A stretch of DNA of 64,000 nt from Nitrosovibrio sp. Nv6 (GCF_900110495.1 NZ_FODX01000002.1:372001-436000); one strand, 5' to 3'; counted from the stretch's first letter, positions 8,674-18,223 are shown. A program made the numbers and translations. The notes: generated from the letters alone by a model not told the origin.

Positions 8674-9438
8674 ATGTCAATGCTCGCCCCCTCGACCTCG
8701 GCGCCCTCGGCATCCTCGACTCCGCCATCGCTTTTACAGATCGAAGCACGATTCAAAAACAGGATCTGGCGTGGAGATGCATTGGGATCTTCAACTGATC
8801 CGATTATTTCCAGCGGCTTCGATAAACTGGACAAGGAATTGCCCGGAGGGGGATGGCCTACTCGCAATCTCATCGAGTTATTGCTGCCGGCAGAAGGGCT
8901 GGGGGAAATAAGATTATTGAGTCCATCGCTTGAGCAGACCACCCGGAGCGGGAGGAATATTCTATTGGTGAGTCCGCCTTATATTCCTTATATGCATGCA
9001 TGGGAACACCTAGACATCGATAGCCAGCGTATTGTGATTGCCAGGGTTTACAAGCCTGCCGAGCGATTATGGGTGCTTGAACAGGGCATCAAGAGCGCCG
9101 CCTTCGGGACTGTTATCGGCTGGCTACCCGAGGTAAGCCAGCAAACGACACGCAGGCTGCAAATCATTGCGCGAACCGCCACCAGCCTCGTTTTCCTGTT
9201 CAGACCGGTAAGCGCGCAATTTGAACCCTCCGCAGCCCCGTTAAGAATACTGCTCGATTCAGGGCGAAGACATACTCTCTCCTTGTACCTGCTGAAGCGC
9301 CGGGGGGCTCCGCTTGCCTTGCCGATTCGCATCTCTCTCCCCTGGACCAGAAGCTTCTCCAGCTCCATTGCGTCCTTGCCCGCTTCAGCCCGACACCATG
9401 CTGTGGATCGCTCTTCATTGCCCGACATTATCGCTTGA
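8674..9438 (+). CDS. imuA: ImuA, RecA-like component of the mutasome
   Basis: 254 residues. The recognisable ImuA segment is SSGFDKLDKELPGGGWPTRN (about residues 46-65), followed by a RecA-like core without a clear intact Walker A. ImuA (SulA-like) proteins are fixed partners of ImuB and DnaE2 in SOS-induced translesion synthesis, where ImuA helps assemble the complex. The C-terminal 14 codons overlap the start of imuB, indicating translational coupling. ATG at 8674 was chosen over an out-of-frame ATG at 8660. Confidence 0.85.
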   Translation: MSMLAPSTSAPSASSTPPSLLQIEARFKNRIWRGDALGSSTDPIISSGFDKLDKELPGGGWPTRNLIELLLPAEGLGEIRLLSPSLEQTTRSGRNILLVSPPYIPYMHAWEHLDIDSQRIVIARVYKPAERLWVLEQGIKSAAFGTVIGWLPEVSQQTTRRLQIIARTATSLVFLFRPVSAQFEPSAAPLRILLDSGRRHTLSLYLLKRRGAPLALPIRISLPWTRSFSSSIASLPASARHHAVDRSSLPDIIA

Positions 9439-10906
9439 CTGGATTGAGCGCCGGTTTCCCGCTGCGTTGATTCCTGCAATGGCGGTGACTGTTCGCAAGG
9501 GTAACCAAGTGTATATCCAGCAGGCCAATAAGCCGGCGCAACAGCAGGGCGTGACGGCTCATCAATCCCTGGCCAGTGCTTTGTCTCTTTTTCCTGATCT
9601 GGTAGTGGTGGAGCATGATCCGAACGAAGAAATGAAAGCGCTGCAAGAAGCGGCATATGCTGCCTTGCGTTTCACGCCAAATATTGTGATGCAAGGCAGC
9701 GGCCTCATTGCTGAAGTTTCCGCCAGCCTGAAATTGTTTGGCGGTCTGAAAAAGTTGTGCCAATTACTCAACCGGGCAGTGGCTGCGCAAGGCCTGCAAC
9801 TCTGCGCGGGTGTTGCTCCTACCGCTGGGGGAGCATGGCTGCTGGCGCGCTCCGCATCGCCGCAAACCGTCATCAACGGGGCAGGTGCCAAGTTCCGTTC
9901 AATGCTCGATTCCCTGCCCGTCAGTTTGCTGGAATCGGCCCAGCCTCATCTTGAAGTTATTCACGGCATAGGCTGCAAAACGCTGGCGGAGTTACAGCAG
10001 TTGCCGCGCGGCGGAATAGCACGCCGATTTGGTCCGAAGTTGCCGATAGAACTGGACCGTGCCTATGGCGACTCTCCCGATCCGCAAAAGTGGCTGGAAG
10101 TACCGGAATATTTTCAGCAAAAAATGAGATTGATGGCACAAGTTGAAAGTGTCGAATTATTGCTGGTTCCCGTGCAACGTATGATCGAGCAGATGTGCGG
10201 CTGGCTGGCTGCTCGACACGCGGCGGTTTCGGCATTTTCATTTGTTTTGCACCACGAATATTCCCTCCGTCAGCCGCACAAATCCACTCCCATAAACATA
10301 AGGCTTTCTGAACAAAGCAGTGATTCCAGGCATTTAATGATTTTGCTCCGCGAACGTCTGGAGCGTACGAAAATAATCGTCCCGGTTTGGGAACTGGAGC
10401 TGATAGCCGACGAAATAACAACGGGGGCGGATAGCAATCTGGAACTGTTCCCCACCGCGCAATCGGAGGCAACTTCACTAAACCGGTTTATCGAGAAACT
10501 TACCTCCCGTTTAGGCTCGCAAGCCATCACGGGTTTAAAAGTTGTCTCCGACCACCGTCCGGAATGCAGCCAGAGATTTGAACCTTTGGGAATAAGTGGA
10601 TTGAGGGAAACACATCGGGAAATAATCCCAACGGAATGGGCTCGCCCTGCCTGGCTGGCGGACCCCCCCCTGGAACTGAAGCTGCAACGCCACCAACCGG
10701 TCTATGGCTCGCCGTTGAAGCTGATTGAAGGGCCAGAGCGGATCGAGGCGGGCTGGTGGGATGATGCGCTGATCGCACGCAATTATTTCATTGCGGAAAA
10801 TGAGCTTGGCCAATTGTTATGGATCTACTGCGAGCATACTCCGGCAGAAAAAGATAAAAAAGGCAAAGAAAGCAAGAGCTGGTATTTGCAGGGACTATTC
10901 GGGTAA
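9398..10906 (+). CDS. imuB: ImuB, inactive Y-family polymerase-like protein
   Basis: 502 residues from ATG at 9398 (MLWIALHCPTLSLDWIERR), the usual ImuB start; the frame extends 28 codons upstream but only as overlap with imuA. The fold is that of DinB-type polymerases, including a helix-hairpin-helix region (VIHGIGCKTLAELQQLP). The acidic residue that follows the first strand in active Y-family enzymes is replaced (LWIALHCP), as is typical of ImuB, which serves as a hub that binds the beta clamp, ImuA and DnaE2. The dnaE2 gene follows after two bases. Confidence 0.9.
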   Translation: MLWIALHCPTLSLDWIERRFPAALIPAMAVTVRKGNQVYIQQANKPAQQQGVTAHQSLASALSLFPDLVVVEHDPNEEMKALQEAAYAALRFTPNIVMQGSGLIAEVSASLKLFGGLKKLCQLLNRAVAAQGLQLCAGVAPTAGGAWLLARSASPQTVINGAGAKFRSMLDSLPVSLLESAQPHLEVIHGIGCKTLAELQQLPRGGIARRFGPKLPIELDRAYGDSPDPQKWLEVPEYFQQKMRLMAQVESVELLLVPVQRMIEQMCGWLAARHAAVSAFSFVLHHEYSLRQPHKSTPINIRLSEQSSDSRHLMILLRERLERTKIIVPVWELELIADEITTGADSNLELFPTAQSEATSLNRFIEKLTSRLGSQAITGLKVVSDHRPECSQRFEPLGISGLRETHREIIPTEWARPAWLADPPLELKLQRHQPVYGSPLKLIEGPERIEAGWWDDALIARNYFIAENELGQLLWIYCEHTPAEKDKKGKESKSWYLQGLFG

Positions 10907-10908
10907 TC

Positions 10909-13900
10909 ATGTATTCCCCTGTTCCCTCTTACCCTCCTTACGCTGAACTTCATTGCTGTTCCAGCTTCAGCTTCCTGAAGGGAGCGTCCCTGCCCGAAGA
11001 ACTGGTGGAGCGTGCAGTAACCCTGGGTTATACCGCACTGGCCATCACGGATGAATGCTCCATGGCGGGAGTGGTAAGAGCCCACTCCGAAGCCAAAAAA
11101 GCCGGTCTGCATCTTCTGATCGGCAGCCAATTCATTCTGGAGGATGGATTACGTCTGGTCTGCCTGGCCATGAACCGGGATGGCTACGGCAATCTATGCG
11201 AGCTGATAACACTGGCAAGGCAACGTGCCGTGAAAGGGACTTACCGTATAAGCCGCGCGGATTTCGAAAGCTGCCCCGATGCGCCTCATCTTGCTCTACT
11301 GCAGGATTGCCTGGTCTTATTGATCCCTCGTTTCAATCAGGCGGACAGTTCTTTAATAGAAGACATGAACTGGGCAATGTCGCTATTCCCGGAACGCTGC
11401 TGGGCCGCTGTCGAGCTATTGCTTCATGCCGGGGAAGATCTGCTGTTCGAGAGAATACGGCAGGCATCGGATATCACGGGCATGCCACTTGTCGCCGCGG
11501 GGGACGTGCATATGCACGACAGTTCCCGCAAACCTCTGCAAGATACCATGACCGCCATCCGTCTCGGCAAACCGCTGAGCGAATGCGGTTATGAATTGCA
11601 GCCTAATGCGGAACAGCATCTGCGCACAAGATTGCAGCTGGGGCAAGCCTACCCGCCGAAACTCTTGCAGGAGACGGTTTCACTTGCGGCACGTTGTACC
11701 TTTTCGCTGGATGAGTTGCGTTATGAATATCCTGAAGAACTGGTGGAGACAAACGAAACAAACGCGGCCTACCTGCGGCGCATGGTTGAGGAAGGCATGG
11801 GGCAACGTTTTCCGCACGGCGCTTCAGACAAGGTCAGAGCACAGGTCGAACATGAATTAGAACTAATCGCCGATCTGGACTATGAACCTTACTTCCTGAC
11901 GGTATTCGATATCGTAAGATTCGCCCGGTCGCAAGGTATTCTTTGCCAAGGGCGGGGATCGGCGGCCAATTCGGCAGTCTGCTATTGCCTGGGTATTACC
12001 GAGATCGATCCGGAACGCAGCAGCCTGCTGTTTGAGCGGTTTATTTCCAGGGAACGCAACGAGCCTCCCGATATCGATGTCGATTTCGAGCATCAGCGGC
12101 GCGAGGAAGTCATCCAGTATATCTACGAGAAATATGGCCGGGACCGTGCTGCCATTGCCGCCACGGTCATTACCTACCGTACGCGTTCCGCCATTCAGGA
12201 CATTGGCAAGGCTTTGGGGCTGGATGTCGAAAGGATCAGGCGGCTATCCGCTTCCTTTGCCTGGTGGGATAAAACTTCGGATATTAGCCAGCGCCTGACC
12301 GAGAATGGCTTCGATCCCGACAGTCCGATCATCCGGAAGCTGGTTCAATTGATTCCAGTCTTATACGGGTTCCCGCGACATTTATCACAACATGTAGGCG
12401 GCTTTGTCATTTCAAGTGACAAGCTGTGCCGTATCGTGCCCATCGAAAACGCCGCCATGGCGGATCGCCGCATTATTCAATGGGATAAGGATGATCTGGC
12501 AGCGGTAGGGCTGATGAAAATTGACGTGCTGGCGCTAGGCATGCTATCAGCCATCCGCCGCACGCTCGATCTGGTTTCCGCCAGGCGCGGCGCGTCATTC
12601 CAGATGCAGGATATTCCGGCAAAAGATGAAGCAACATTCGACATGATCTGCAAGGCGGACACTATCGGCGTCTTCCAGATCGAATCTCGCGCACAGATGT
12701 CCATGCTGCCGCGTTTGAAGCCCCGGACTTTCTATGATCTGGTGATAGAAGTCGCTATTGTCCGCCCAGGACCGATTCAGGGGGATATGGTGCATCCTTA
12801 TCTGCGCCGCAGACAGGGGTTAGAAGACGTTGATTATCCAGGCAAGGGAGTTGAAACCGCCTTGGAGCGCACCTTTGGCGTACCGATCTTCCAGGAACAG
12901 GTAATGCAATTGGCAATGCTGGCCGCCGGCTTCACCTCAGGCGAAGCCGACCAGTTGCGCCGATCCATGGCTGCCTGGAAAAGAAAAGGGGGCTTAGGCC
13001 CCTTCCATAAGAAGTTAATCGATGGAATGACCAGTCGAGGTTATACCCTGGAATTTGCTGAACGGCTCTTCCGCCAAATCGAGGGTTTCGGCGAATATGG
13101 ATTTCCGGAATCGCATTCTGCAAGCTTTGCGCTGCTGGTTTATGTGTCGGCCTGGCTTAAATGCCACGAACCTGCCGCCTTCCTGTGCGCAATGCTGAAC
13201 AGTCTGCCCATGGGTTTTTACAGCGCCTCACAACTGATTCAGGATGCCAGGCGGCATGGCGTTCATATCAGACCGGTGGACGTGATAGTCAGCGAGTGGG
13301 ATTGCACGCTTGAAGAACAGGCAGACAATTCTTCTCAGTCTTCTCAGCTAATACAACCCGCTGTCCGGTTAGGCTTGAACAGAGTGAAAGGGATGAGCCT
13401 GGAAGCAGCCAAGCGCATTGTCGAGGCAAGGACAAGCTCATCTTTTGAAAACACGACCGATCTGGCAAACCGCGCATCGCTGAATACTGCTGAAATGCGC
13501 GCTCTCGCCAGTTCCGACGCGTTATGCACCTTCTCAGGCCATCGGCGACAAACGCTCTGGGCCGTAGCTTCCCACATAAAACAACGAGACCTGATGCGAA
13601 ATGCTCCGGTAAGAGAAACGCTACCAACTATCCCGGCCGCGCCTGAAGGAGAAGAAATTACCGCTGACTACGCCAGCACGGGGCTTACCCTGCGCCGGCA
13701 TCCGCTTGCACTGTTGCGTCCAAAACTAGCCAGAATGAATCTGCATTCGGCAATGGAGCTGAATAACTACCCTGCGGGGCGGCTAGTCCGAACAACCGGC
13801 ATCGTGACCTGCCGGCAGCGCCCAGGAAGCGCCAATGGCGTAATGTTCGTAACACTTGAAGACGAGACCGGGATAACGAATGTCGTGGTATGGAACCAAG

Positions 13901-14061
13901 TTGTCCAGAAGCACCGCCGTGAGGCATTGAACTCAAGGCTTTTAACGGTGTATGGCGTATGGCAATGTGAGAGCGATGTCAGACATGTGATCGCCAAGCG
14001 GCTGGTTGATCATAGTCATTTGCTGGGTAATCTCATCGTGGGAAGCCGGGATTTTCATTAG
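10909..14061 (+). CDS. dnaE2: Error-prone DNA polymerase DnaE2 (ImuC)
   Basis: 1050 residues, the usual DnaE2 length. An N-terminal PHP domain (YAELHCCSSFSFLKGAS, residues 7-23; later AAGDVHMHDSS), the C-family polymerase palm with catalytic acidic motif PPDIDVDFE (about 386-394), a helix-hairpin-helix region, and a C-terminal OB fold (TGIVTCRQRPGSANGV) are all present. It performs translesion synthesis as the catalytic part of the ImuA-ImuB-DnaE2 mutasome. Two bases separate it from imuB, so the four genes from lexA2 form one operon under the palindromic operators. No frameshift is seen. Confidence 0.95.
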   Translation: MYSPVPSYPPYAELHCCSSFSFLKGASLPEELVERAVTLGYTALAITDECSMAGVVRAHSEAKKAGLHLLIGSQFILEDGLRLVCLAMNRDGYGNLCELITLARQRAVKGTYRISRADFESCPDAPHLALLQDCLVLLIPRFNQADSSLIEDMNWAMSLFPERCWAAVELLLHAGEDLLFERIRQASDITGMPLVAAGDVHMHDSSRKPLQDTMTAIRLGKPLSECGYELQPNAEQHLRTRLQLGQAYPPKLLQETVSLAARCTFSLDELRYEYPEELVETNETNAAYLRRMVEEGMGQRFPHGASDKVRAQVEHELELIADLDYEPYFLTVFDIVRFARSQGILCQGRGSAANSAVCYCLGITEIDPERSSLLFERFISRERNEPPDIDVDFEHQRREEVIQYIYEKYGRDRAAIAATVITYRTRSAIQDIGKALGLDVERIRRLSASFAWWDKTSDISQRLTENGFDPDSPIIRKLVQLIPVLYGFPRHLSQHVGGFVISSDKLCRIVPIENAAMADRRIIQWDKDDLAAVGLMKIDVLALGMLSAIRRTLDLVSARRGASFQMQDIPAKDEATFDMICKADTIGVFQIESRAQMSMLPRLKPRTFYDLVIEVAIVRPGPIQGDMVHPYLRRRQGLEDVDYPGKGVETALERTFGVPIFQEQVMQLAMLAAGFTSGEADQLRRSMAAWKRKGGLGPFHKKLIDGMTSRGYTLEFAERLFRQIEGFGEYGFPESHSASFALLVYVSAWLKCHEPAAFLCAMLNSLPMGFYSASQLIQDARRHGVHIRPVDVIVSEWDCTLEEQADNSSQSSQLIQPAVRLGLNRVKGMSLEAAKRIVEARTSSSFENTTDLANRASLNTAEMRALASSDALCTFSGHRRQTLWAVASHIKQRDLMRNAPVRETLPTIPAAPEGEEITADYASTGLTLRRHPLALLRPKLARMNLHSAMELNNYPAGRLVRTTGIVTCRQRPGSANGVMFVTLEDETGITNVVVWNQVVQKHRREALNSRLLTVYGVWQCESDVRHVIAKRLVDHSHLLGNLIVGSRDFH

Positions 14062-14366
14062 CCCCAAATGACCGCCTGCAGCCGGATAAGCAGATTTAGG
14101 GGAAAAATAAACGGCGCGCATTGCGCGGTATGAAGCTATACGAAGCACTTGTTTTTCCTGCATTGCCATCTATAAATGAAATGCCTGCCGCGACTGCGGT
14201 TCGAGTGACAAATAACCAAACTGACTCTTACCCGGCTTCCAAATGATACGAGTTTGTAATTCGTTGAGATAAGCGAAGCCGTAACCGAACAAAGCGATGC
14301 ATCAATGTTGGGCTGCGTGATAAAGCCGCAACCCGTTTAAGGGCTAACGCTAAGAGGAGATGCGAA
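14062..14366. other. Gap between dnaE2 and cysteine-rich gene
   Basis: No gene supported. A GC-rich imperfect hairpin (GGCGCGCATTGCGC, about 14113-14126) follows the dnaE2 stop but lacks a T run. The ribosome binding site of the next gene, GAGGAG at 14354-14359, lies at the right end. Confidence 0.35.
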
Positions 14367-14834
14367 ATGAACATGAAGATACCAGGTTTTACCGCCGAGT
14401 CCTCGATCTACAGGACGAGAGGATATTACCAGGCGACGCCGGGTTTTAATGCGGATGGTAGCGTCGTACAGCCACAAGCGTGTGATCTGGCCTGCCTGGG
14501 TGAATGCAGGGAGGGCTGTGTTGGTCTCATTGGCAGGGAGCATGCTCAGTGCATAAGGTTTTGCAGGATAGAATGTGGCTGCATTTCACAGCCACCGGTA
14601 TGTGGCCCGTGTCGATGCGATGCACAAACGGGTTGGTCGCAGCGATGCTGCCGCCCTGACGGAACGAATTGTTCTGAGCGGCCTTGTACACCGCCGGGAG
14701 AGGGATGCACTGTCCAGGATAATCGTACCTGCCTCCCTTGGCCGTTCGACTCTATCTGCTGGGGTAGTTGCGAGCGGACTTGCTGCCATTGGTCGGGCTG
14801 CGATCAGCTGCTCTGCGGCGTGTCGGAGTGTTGA
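14367..14834 (+). CDS. Cysteine-rich protein with GFTAE-type N-terminus
   Basis: 155 residues, strong ribosome binding site GAGGAG eight bases ahead of ATG. The N-terminus reads MKIPGFTAESSIYRTRGYYQ, a short motif I associate with diverse small hypothetical proteins whose remaining sequence is otherwise unrelated. No classical signal peptide. From residue 39 on there are 24 cysteines in about 117 residues, in CxxxC, CxC and CC spacings, suggesting a disulfide-rich or metal-binding domain. No enzyme domain is recognised. The N-terminal motif could be a leader for sorting or processing; that is speculation. The gene is isolated, with long gaps on both sides. Confidence 0.7.
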   Translation: MNMKIPGFTAESSIYRTRGYYQATPGFNADGSVVQPQACDLACLGECREGCVGLIGREHAQCIRFCRIECGCISQPPVCGPCRCDAQTGWSQRCCRPDGTNCSERPCTPPGEGCTVQDNRTCLPWPFDSICWGSCERTCCHWSGCDQLLCGVSEC

Positions 14835-15456
14835 CAGTCTGCGTAGTAGGCGATGAACCAAGGGTAATGTATCGCAAGATTAAAACCAGGAGATAAATGG
14901 ACCGGTCCGCATGCGGGCGCGGGCACTGACGGTCATTTCTCTCAAAGACAGCGTAAACATCTACGTTTACATGGTGGTAATCAACAAGTGTCACAGTGCG
15001 AGGAGCCACCTTGTAATTGCAATGTGCATTGATCCGTCATCGAAAGGAGGAGTCTGCCAGGTTACACATCATCATACTTGCGCTCGGCGTAATAATTGCG
15101 ATCAATGCTTTTACAGATCGTCAGGCGCTCATATCCTCATTCCCATCAGTCTCGTAATAATTCCATTCGATTAGTCCGCATCTATTCTGTCGGCTTGTGC
15201 GGACCAACGCGCGTCCCCGTCGGATTACGCTTGATAATCTGAGTCGAAACAGAGTCTGGCCCTGAGGTAAAACCCGAGGTCTCGCTGAGGTATCAGAAAC
15301 TACCTATTGAAAGCCATTCTCCCGAAAGCTATAGTCCAGTTGGAGTATCCGATATTCGATTTCATCCGCGAGACCGGTGTTTACGGTAATGCTCGGGGAT
15401 GGGAACTCATTTCGTCTAGAAGAAATGGAAGCAGACCCTTTATCTGTGAGAAAAAG
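14835..15456. other. Largely non-coding stretch
   Basis: No confident gene. Visible items: an inverted repeat GTAAAC-6-GTTTAC near 14950-14967 that could be an operator; a good Shine-Dalgarno-like AAAGGAGGAG near 15043-15052 not followed by a usable ATG; a 42-codon frame (TTG 15029 to stop 15157) encoding one hydrophobic segment, weakly supported; and an inverted repeat GTCCGCA/TGCGGAC at 15174-15180 and 15198-15204 without a T run. Confidence 0.3.
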
Positions 15457-15660
15457 ATGACAACAAACGGTATGAAGAACGGGATTGACAATCAGTCCCT
15501 TGAAGATGTCGGCAAGTTATTATCCAATCGATCCGTTCTGGGGGAACCCGAGCCATGGGAAAAGTGGGAAACCCAGCTGTGCTTGTGGAGTATAGGTATC
15601 GGTCTCGCGGGACTTCTAATCCTGGGTGTTTTAGTAGACTTGTTCCTGCTCCCCGGATAA
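15457..15660 (+). CDS. Small single-span membrane protein
   Basis: 67 residues from ATG at 15457, preceded by GAGAAAAAG. The first 40 residues are polar and charged; residues 42-65 form one clear membrane segment (LWSIGIGLAGLLILGVLVDLF). It ends four bases before the next gene, which is followed 22 bases later by a UPF0324 membrane protein, so the three look co-transcribed. Function unknown. An upstream extension to 15307 is open but has no good start signal. Confidence 0.5.
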   Translation: MTTNGMKNGIDNQSLEDVGKLLSNRSVLGEPEPWEKWETQLCLWSIGIGLAGLLILGVLVDLFLLPG

Positions 15661-15664
15661 ACGG

Positions 15665-15943
15665 ATGAAAGCCGATCTGGAGGTTCGGTTGATACATGAC
15701 GGTATCAAGTGGATCGCTTACCACCCAAGTTTCGAAGCTTGTGGAGAGACTTTGCTGGAGCTGGACCAGGACCTGACCAGATGCCTGCTGGATAGGGAAT
15801 TATATCCCGAGAATGTTCACGTTACCGTATTCATGGCTTTTGACTATAGCTGTATCCCGACCTGGATACGGCAGTACGCCTATCATTATTTCAATCGTTA
15901 CGTCCGGTTGAATTTGAAATCACCCATATTAAAAATGCAGTAA
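15665..15943 (+). CDS. Conserved-looking 92-residue protein of unknown function
   Basis: 92 residues, soluble, with two cysteines and many aromatic residues (FMAFDYSCIPTWIRQYAYHYFNRYVRL). ATG follows the stop of the small membrane protein by four bases. I do not recognise the family with certainty; it resembles short proteins found beside transport genes in proteobacteria. Context suggests a partner of the UPF0324 protein downstream, but nothing in the sequence shows a mechanism. Confidence 0.6.
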   Translation: MKADLEVRLIHDGIKWIAYHPSFEACGETLLELDQDLTRCLLDRELYPENVHVTVFMAFDYSCIPTWIRQYAYHYFNRYVRLNLKSPILKMQ

Positions 15944-15965
15944 ACAGGAGCAGGAAATAAGCCAA

Positions 15966-17420
15966 ATGAACAGAAAGTGGTATTCCGGCATGACAAGAAC
16001 GGAGGACTGGTGGGCTGTCTGGCTGGGGCTCACAATGTTCGTTGCAAGCGTCGGTTCACTCTGGGGATTGGATCTGACTGGATGGATGGCAAAACCCGGC
16101 ACCTGGGTATGGGGTGAATTTTCGCTTGAAACCGCATTGAAACCGAGTGCCAAACAGGGGTGGCATCCAATATCGTCCTGGCTCGTAACCTATCTGGTAT
16201 TCACCACGCTGACCTGCCTGGCGGCATCAGCGATGAAATTCGACCTGAAACGGTTCCTTGCCGGATGGACCGTACTTTTTGTAATGACCTGGGCCATATG
16301 GATCATTGGACAGGAAGCCCATTTCAAGGTACCTGTTAATGAGTTCGACAAATTCGGCTTATCCTGGGGATTGTCTCTTGGGGGTGGTTTCTCTTATCTG
16401 CTGGCCCTCGTGATCGGGCTGATTATCGGTAATTTTTTCAAAGGTACTGCAAGTTTTCTCAGTGAAGCCGCGAAACCGGAATGGTTCATCAAAACGGCAA
16501 TCGTGTTTCTGGGCATCAAGATTGGCATCATGTCCATGGAGGCGGCCGGTTTCATTAAAGAACTGGTCATAACCGGTGTTGCGGCTACCTTTGTTGCCTA
16601 TATGCTGTTCTGGCCAATTGTCTATGCTCTCGGCCGAAGAGTGTTCCATCTGTCACGTGATGCTTCGGCCGTACTCGCTTCCGGCATTTCCATTTGCGGC
16701 GTATCGGCTGCAATAGCCACTGCCGGCGCCATCCGCGCCCGTCCGGTAATTCCAGTCGTCGTCTCGATACTGGTTGTGATCTTCGCCATGTTCGAGCTCA
16801 TCATCCTGCCCGGCTTTTATACCGCAATAGCCCCAAATCAGCCCATCGTTAACGGGTCTGCGCTGGGATTGACGGTCAAAACCGATGGCGCCGATGCAGC
16901 AGCCGGCGCGATGCTTGACGAATTGATGCGGGCAAATGCCGAAACTAATCTGGGCGTGAGATGGAAGGAAGGCTGGATTTTAATGGCTTCACTGACCACT
17001 AAAATCTGGATTGACATGTTTATTGGCGTCTGGGCTTTTGTATTGGCGCTTGTATGGGTATACAAAGTGGAGCGCCAGCCGGGGCAATCCAAAGTTGGAC
17101 TCATGGAAATCTGGCACCGGTTTCCCAAATTCGTATTGGGCTATCTCCTAGTGTGGATTTCATACATCATGATTGCTTCCACCGGACCTGAAACTGCCAA
17201 AACTTTGCATCAAACGTCGGCTGCGGTAGAGGGGCCAATGCGTACCATGATGTTCATGCTGACCTTCCTCAGCATCGGCGTCATAACCGATTTCAGCAAA
17301 CTCAGAGGAATGGGTAAACTGGCATTGCTTTATGCGATTGCCTTGTTCGGGATCATCGCCCCGATTGCTTATGGGGTTGCATGGATATTTCATCGGGGAA
17401 TGATGCCACCTACTCTTTAG
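15966..17420 (+). CDS. UPF0324/YeiH-family putative membrane transporter
   Basis: 484 residues with about ten hydrophobic segments. The family core is clear: WFIKTAIVFLGIKIG, DASAVLASGISICGVSAAIA and RARPVIPVVVSILVVIFAMF match UPF0324/YeiH (putative sulfate exporter) proteins. It is longer at the N-terminus than E. coli YeiH (about 350 residues), with additional membrane segments. Substrate is not established for most members. Likely co-transcribed with the two small genes upstream. AGGAGCAGGAAATAAGCCAA lies ahead of ATG 15966. Confidence 0.8.
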   Translation: MNRKWYSGMTRTEDWWAVWLGLTMFVASVGSLWGLDLTGWMAKPGTWVWGEFSLETALKPSAKQGWHPISSWLVTYLVFTTLTCLAASAMKFDLKRFLAGWTVLFVMTWAIWIIGQEAHFKVPVNEFDKFGLSWGLSLGGGFSYLLALVIGLIIGNFFKGTASFLSEAAKPEWFIKTAIVFLGIKIGIMSMEAAGFIKELVITGVAATFVAYMLFWPIVYALGRRVFHLSRDASAVLASGISICGVSAAIATAGAIRARPVIPVVVSILVVIFAMFELIILPGFYTAIAPNQPIVNGSALGLTVKTDGADAAAGAMLDELMRANAETNLGVRWKEGWILMASLTTKIWIDMFIGVWAFVLALVWVYKVERQPGQSKVGLMEIWHRFPKFVLGYLLVWISYIMIASTGPETAKTLHQTSAAVEGPMRTMMFMLTFLSIGVITDFSKLRGMGKLALLYAIALFGIIAPIAYGVAWIFHRGMMPPTL

Positions 17421-17506
17421 CGCGCCCCGCAATCTGCTACTGACCCTACCCCGTAAGCTTCCCCATTTAAGAGACAAGCAAAAAGTAGAACTTTCTGGCA
17501 GTGACG

Positions 17507-18223
17507 TCATCCCCGAAAACCAGGGTAGTCATGTCCTACTACGTTTTGCAATAAATACATTTGGCTTCCAATTGCATTTGTTAAATTAGTTGTTATTCCA
17601 CTCATTATTTTAAATGCGGAAGCTCTTATTGTTTCATACAGCTTTACTGAAATACCTTGTTTCGTCTCACCATGAGCTATTTTGTTCCTAAGTTTCAGCA
17701 GCTGATCTATTTCCTTTTCGTACTCTTCAAACTCTGTATATGGTAGGCCCAGTTTGAATAGATTTTTCTTGAGGACTACGGGACCAAGATTAGATTCAGT
17801 ATCTACGACATCATCTGAAATTAGAACTTTGCGTTTGAAGATTTCAGATGAGTGCTCGACAAAATCTCGCTCCCGGGCAAAGAGATGTAACCGTGAGTCA
17901 TCTGGATCGGTATTTTTGAATTCTTTAGCTTTTTTTACTCCGCGTAATGTAACAAACACATCATGCAGTGTAGCCGCCACGAGTGAGTAGTTTGCATCCT
18001 TACAATCCAACTGAGCCTCGTTGATTGCACTGATGTATAAACTAAACCCAAATATACAATATCCCTCAAAATTAGAATAAAGCAGTAGAATTAATGCTCG
18101 ACGAAACTTGTCCTTTTCTTCCGCGCTATCTAACTTTTCACATTGGTTTTGAAAAAATAAAATTTCTTGAGTGCGCCAGGTCAACTCACCCTCGAGTTGA
18201 GCACGGAAGCTTTCGATATTCAT
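17507..18223 (-). CDS. HEPN-domain protein (MAE_28990-like), putative RNase effector
   Basis: 238 residues, all-helical by composition. The signature Arg179-Asn180-Lys-Ile-Ala-His184 in LLKLRNKIAHGE is the RNxxxH motif of HEPN ribonucleases. The mid-region (EGYCIFGFSLYISAINE) is like MAE_28990/MAE_18760-type HEPN proteins. It is the last of three genes, overlapping the DUF262 gene by four bases (ATGA). HEPN proteins act as RNases in toxin-antitoxin, abortive infection and some restriction systems. Here it may be the effector controlled by the DUF262 and methyltransferase partners; that role is inferred. Confidence 0.75.
   Translation of the reverse strand: MNIESFRAQLEGELTWRTQEILFFQNQCEKLDSAEEKDKFRRALILLLYSNFEGYCIFGFSLYISAINEAQLDCKDANYSLVAATLHDVFVTLRGVKKAKEFKNTDPDDSRLHLFARERDFVEHSSEIFKRKVLISDDVVDTESNLGPVVLKKNLFKLGLPYTEFEEYEKEIDQLLKLRNKIAHGETKQGISVKLYETIRASAFKIMSGITTNLTNAIGSQMYLLQNVVGHDYPGFRG

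Noticed and set aside
14950..14967. Inverted repeat GTAAAC-6-GTTTAC as an operator or terminator
   Set aside because: No gene begins or ends close by and there is no T run; left as a note only.
15029..15157. 42-codon frame starting with TTG and encoding a hydrophobic helix
   Set aside because: No ribosome binding site at usable distance from the TTG; the good AAAGGAGG nearby lies inside the frame. Could be real but not supported.
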